Origin: Deltaproteobacteria bacterium
GTDB lineage: Bacteria > Desulfobacterota > Desulfobaccia > Desulfobaccales > 0-14-0-80-60-11
Direction: 5' to 3'
Length of the DNA: 26,099 bases
Assembly: GCA_023381945.1 (NCBI GenBank)
Contig: JAMCQY010000238.1
Coordinates: 1-26,099 of the forward strand
Below the pieces are notes generated by a model. The model was not told the origin of the DNA, did no database searches, and was given only the letters and a program-made list of their open reading frames with translations. This document shows, in pieces, positions 25,649 through 26,099 of the stretch (its first letter is position 1; every line of letters begins with the position of its first letter). The position numbers and the translations under genes were made by a program.

Positions 25649-26099
25649 GATTAAATTATTGCATAAAAAAGAAAAACTTTAAAGAGGCTGAATGCCACTT
25701 TATTTAGGTAGTTATTAGGCACTTTAAAAAAGGATACCCGCATACTATTGGCTAATTTTATCTGATAACTAACCAAATTGCAGAACCACTATTTAAGCAA
25801 TTTGCACCTCTCTTCTTTTCCTTCGGCCATGAGCAACGCCACTGGAAAACTGAGCAATATATCTCCGATAGAAAGTGCCTGGCCCGCAGAAAGGACCTCG
25901 TTCGTGATCACATTCCGCCAGGCATCGGGTGCCCCATTAGGCATGATCACCTCGACCCGCCACAGGAGTTGCAGGAACAGAAGGAACTCAACCTGGACGA
26001 GTTTCTGCTGAGCCTTTAGGCCCTGGCAATCTTATTCCACTCCCCAACGGCGCCAACTCACCCTGCTGCTGGTCTGGCTAAAGTTCAAGACCAAGGTGG
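25649..26099. other. Right-end region without a supported gene
   Basis: Positions 25649-25790 are AT-rich and probably carry the promoter of the minus-strand kinase. From about 25790 the sequence is GC-richer and protein-like in several frames. On the plus strand a start-less frame ends KELNLDEFLLSL at about 26018, and a different frame then reads QRRQLTLLLVWLKFKTKV to the edge, as in a frameshifted remnant. On the minus strand, MPNGAPDAWRNVITNEVLSA (ATG near 25945, GAGG upstream) opens a 51-codon frame. I cannot decide which, if any, is real. Confidence 0.35.

Noticed and set aside
1..26099. CRISPR array or retron
   Set aside because: No regularly spaced direct repeats were seen, and no cas or reverse transcriptase motifs were found.

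Overview
The window reads as chromosomal DNA of a GC-rich Gram-negative anaerobe, most likely a Desulfobacterota (former Deltaproteobacteria) member. This is inferred from gene types, not from a marker gene: a DUF3786 protein, a multi-PAS sensor kinase with a NarL-type regulator, an RRM protein next to a cold-shock protein, a CTC-type ribosomal protein L25, and an IS1634-like protein. Coding DNA is GC-rich, while several intergenic stretches are strikingly AT-rich.

Layout. 1-266 (minus) is the start of an ADP-forming acyl-CoA synthetase-type CoA-binding protein cut by the window edge. 539-1165 is a DUF3786 gene. 1208-5792 is a two-gene signalling operon: a 1308-residue hybrid-free histidine kinase with seven PAS domains and one GAF domain, then its LuxR/NarL-type response regulator 4 nt downstream. 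6091-6471 encodes a Cys-rich exported protein. 6597-8513 holds a palindromic repeat, a full-length IS1634-like protein that appears to lack the DDE catalytic triad, and a terminator. A tRNA-Thr(CGT) with its own terminator lies at 8580-8697.

8732-12279 is an accessory segment between the tRNA and rplY. It is bracketed by two imperfect copies of a double-hairpin repeat. It contains a tiny exported Gly-rich peptide gene, an unknown 106-residue gene, about 970 bp of apparently decayed DNA, a RusA-like Holliday-junction nuclease with an extra C-terminal region, and an XRE-type helix-turn-helix gene whose 3' end has been copied upstream into a broken ORF.

12401-14197 (minus) is a housekeeping RNA-binding cluster: rplY (L25/CTC) with a strongly folded leader, an RRM protein, and a cold-shock protein. 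The cold-shock gene has a good sigma-70-type promoter followed by a canonical intrinsic terminator inside its leader, which looks like an attenuator.

14670-23402 is a single 8.7-kb gene for a 2910-residue cyclic beta-1,2-glucan synthase (NdvB/ChvB type). After it come small genes for a four-cysteine protein and a coiled-coil protein, then a PAS histidine kinase on the minus strand (24365-25648). The last 450 bp hold no gene I can support.

The points I think most deserve attention are the catalytically altered but intact transposase-like protein, the leader terminator of the cold-shock gene, the repeat-bracketed tRNA-to-rplY segment, the duplicated HTH tail, and the folded rplY leader. I did not identify a complete, clearly novel multi-gene system.
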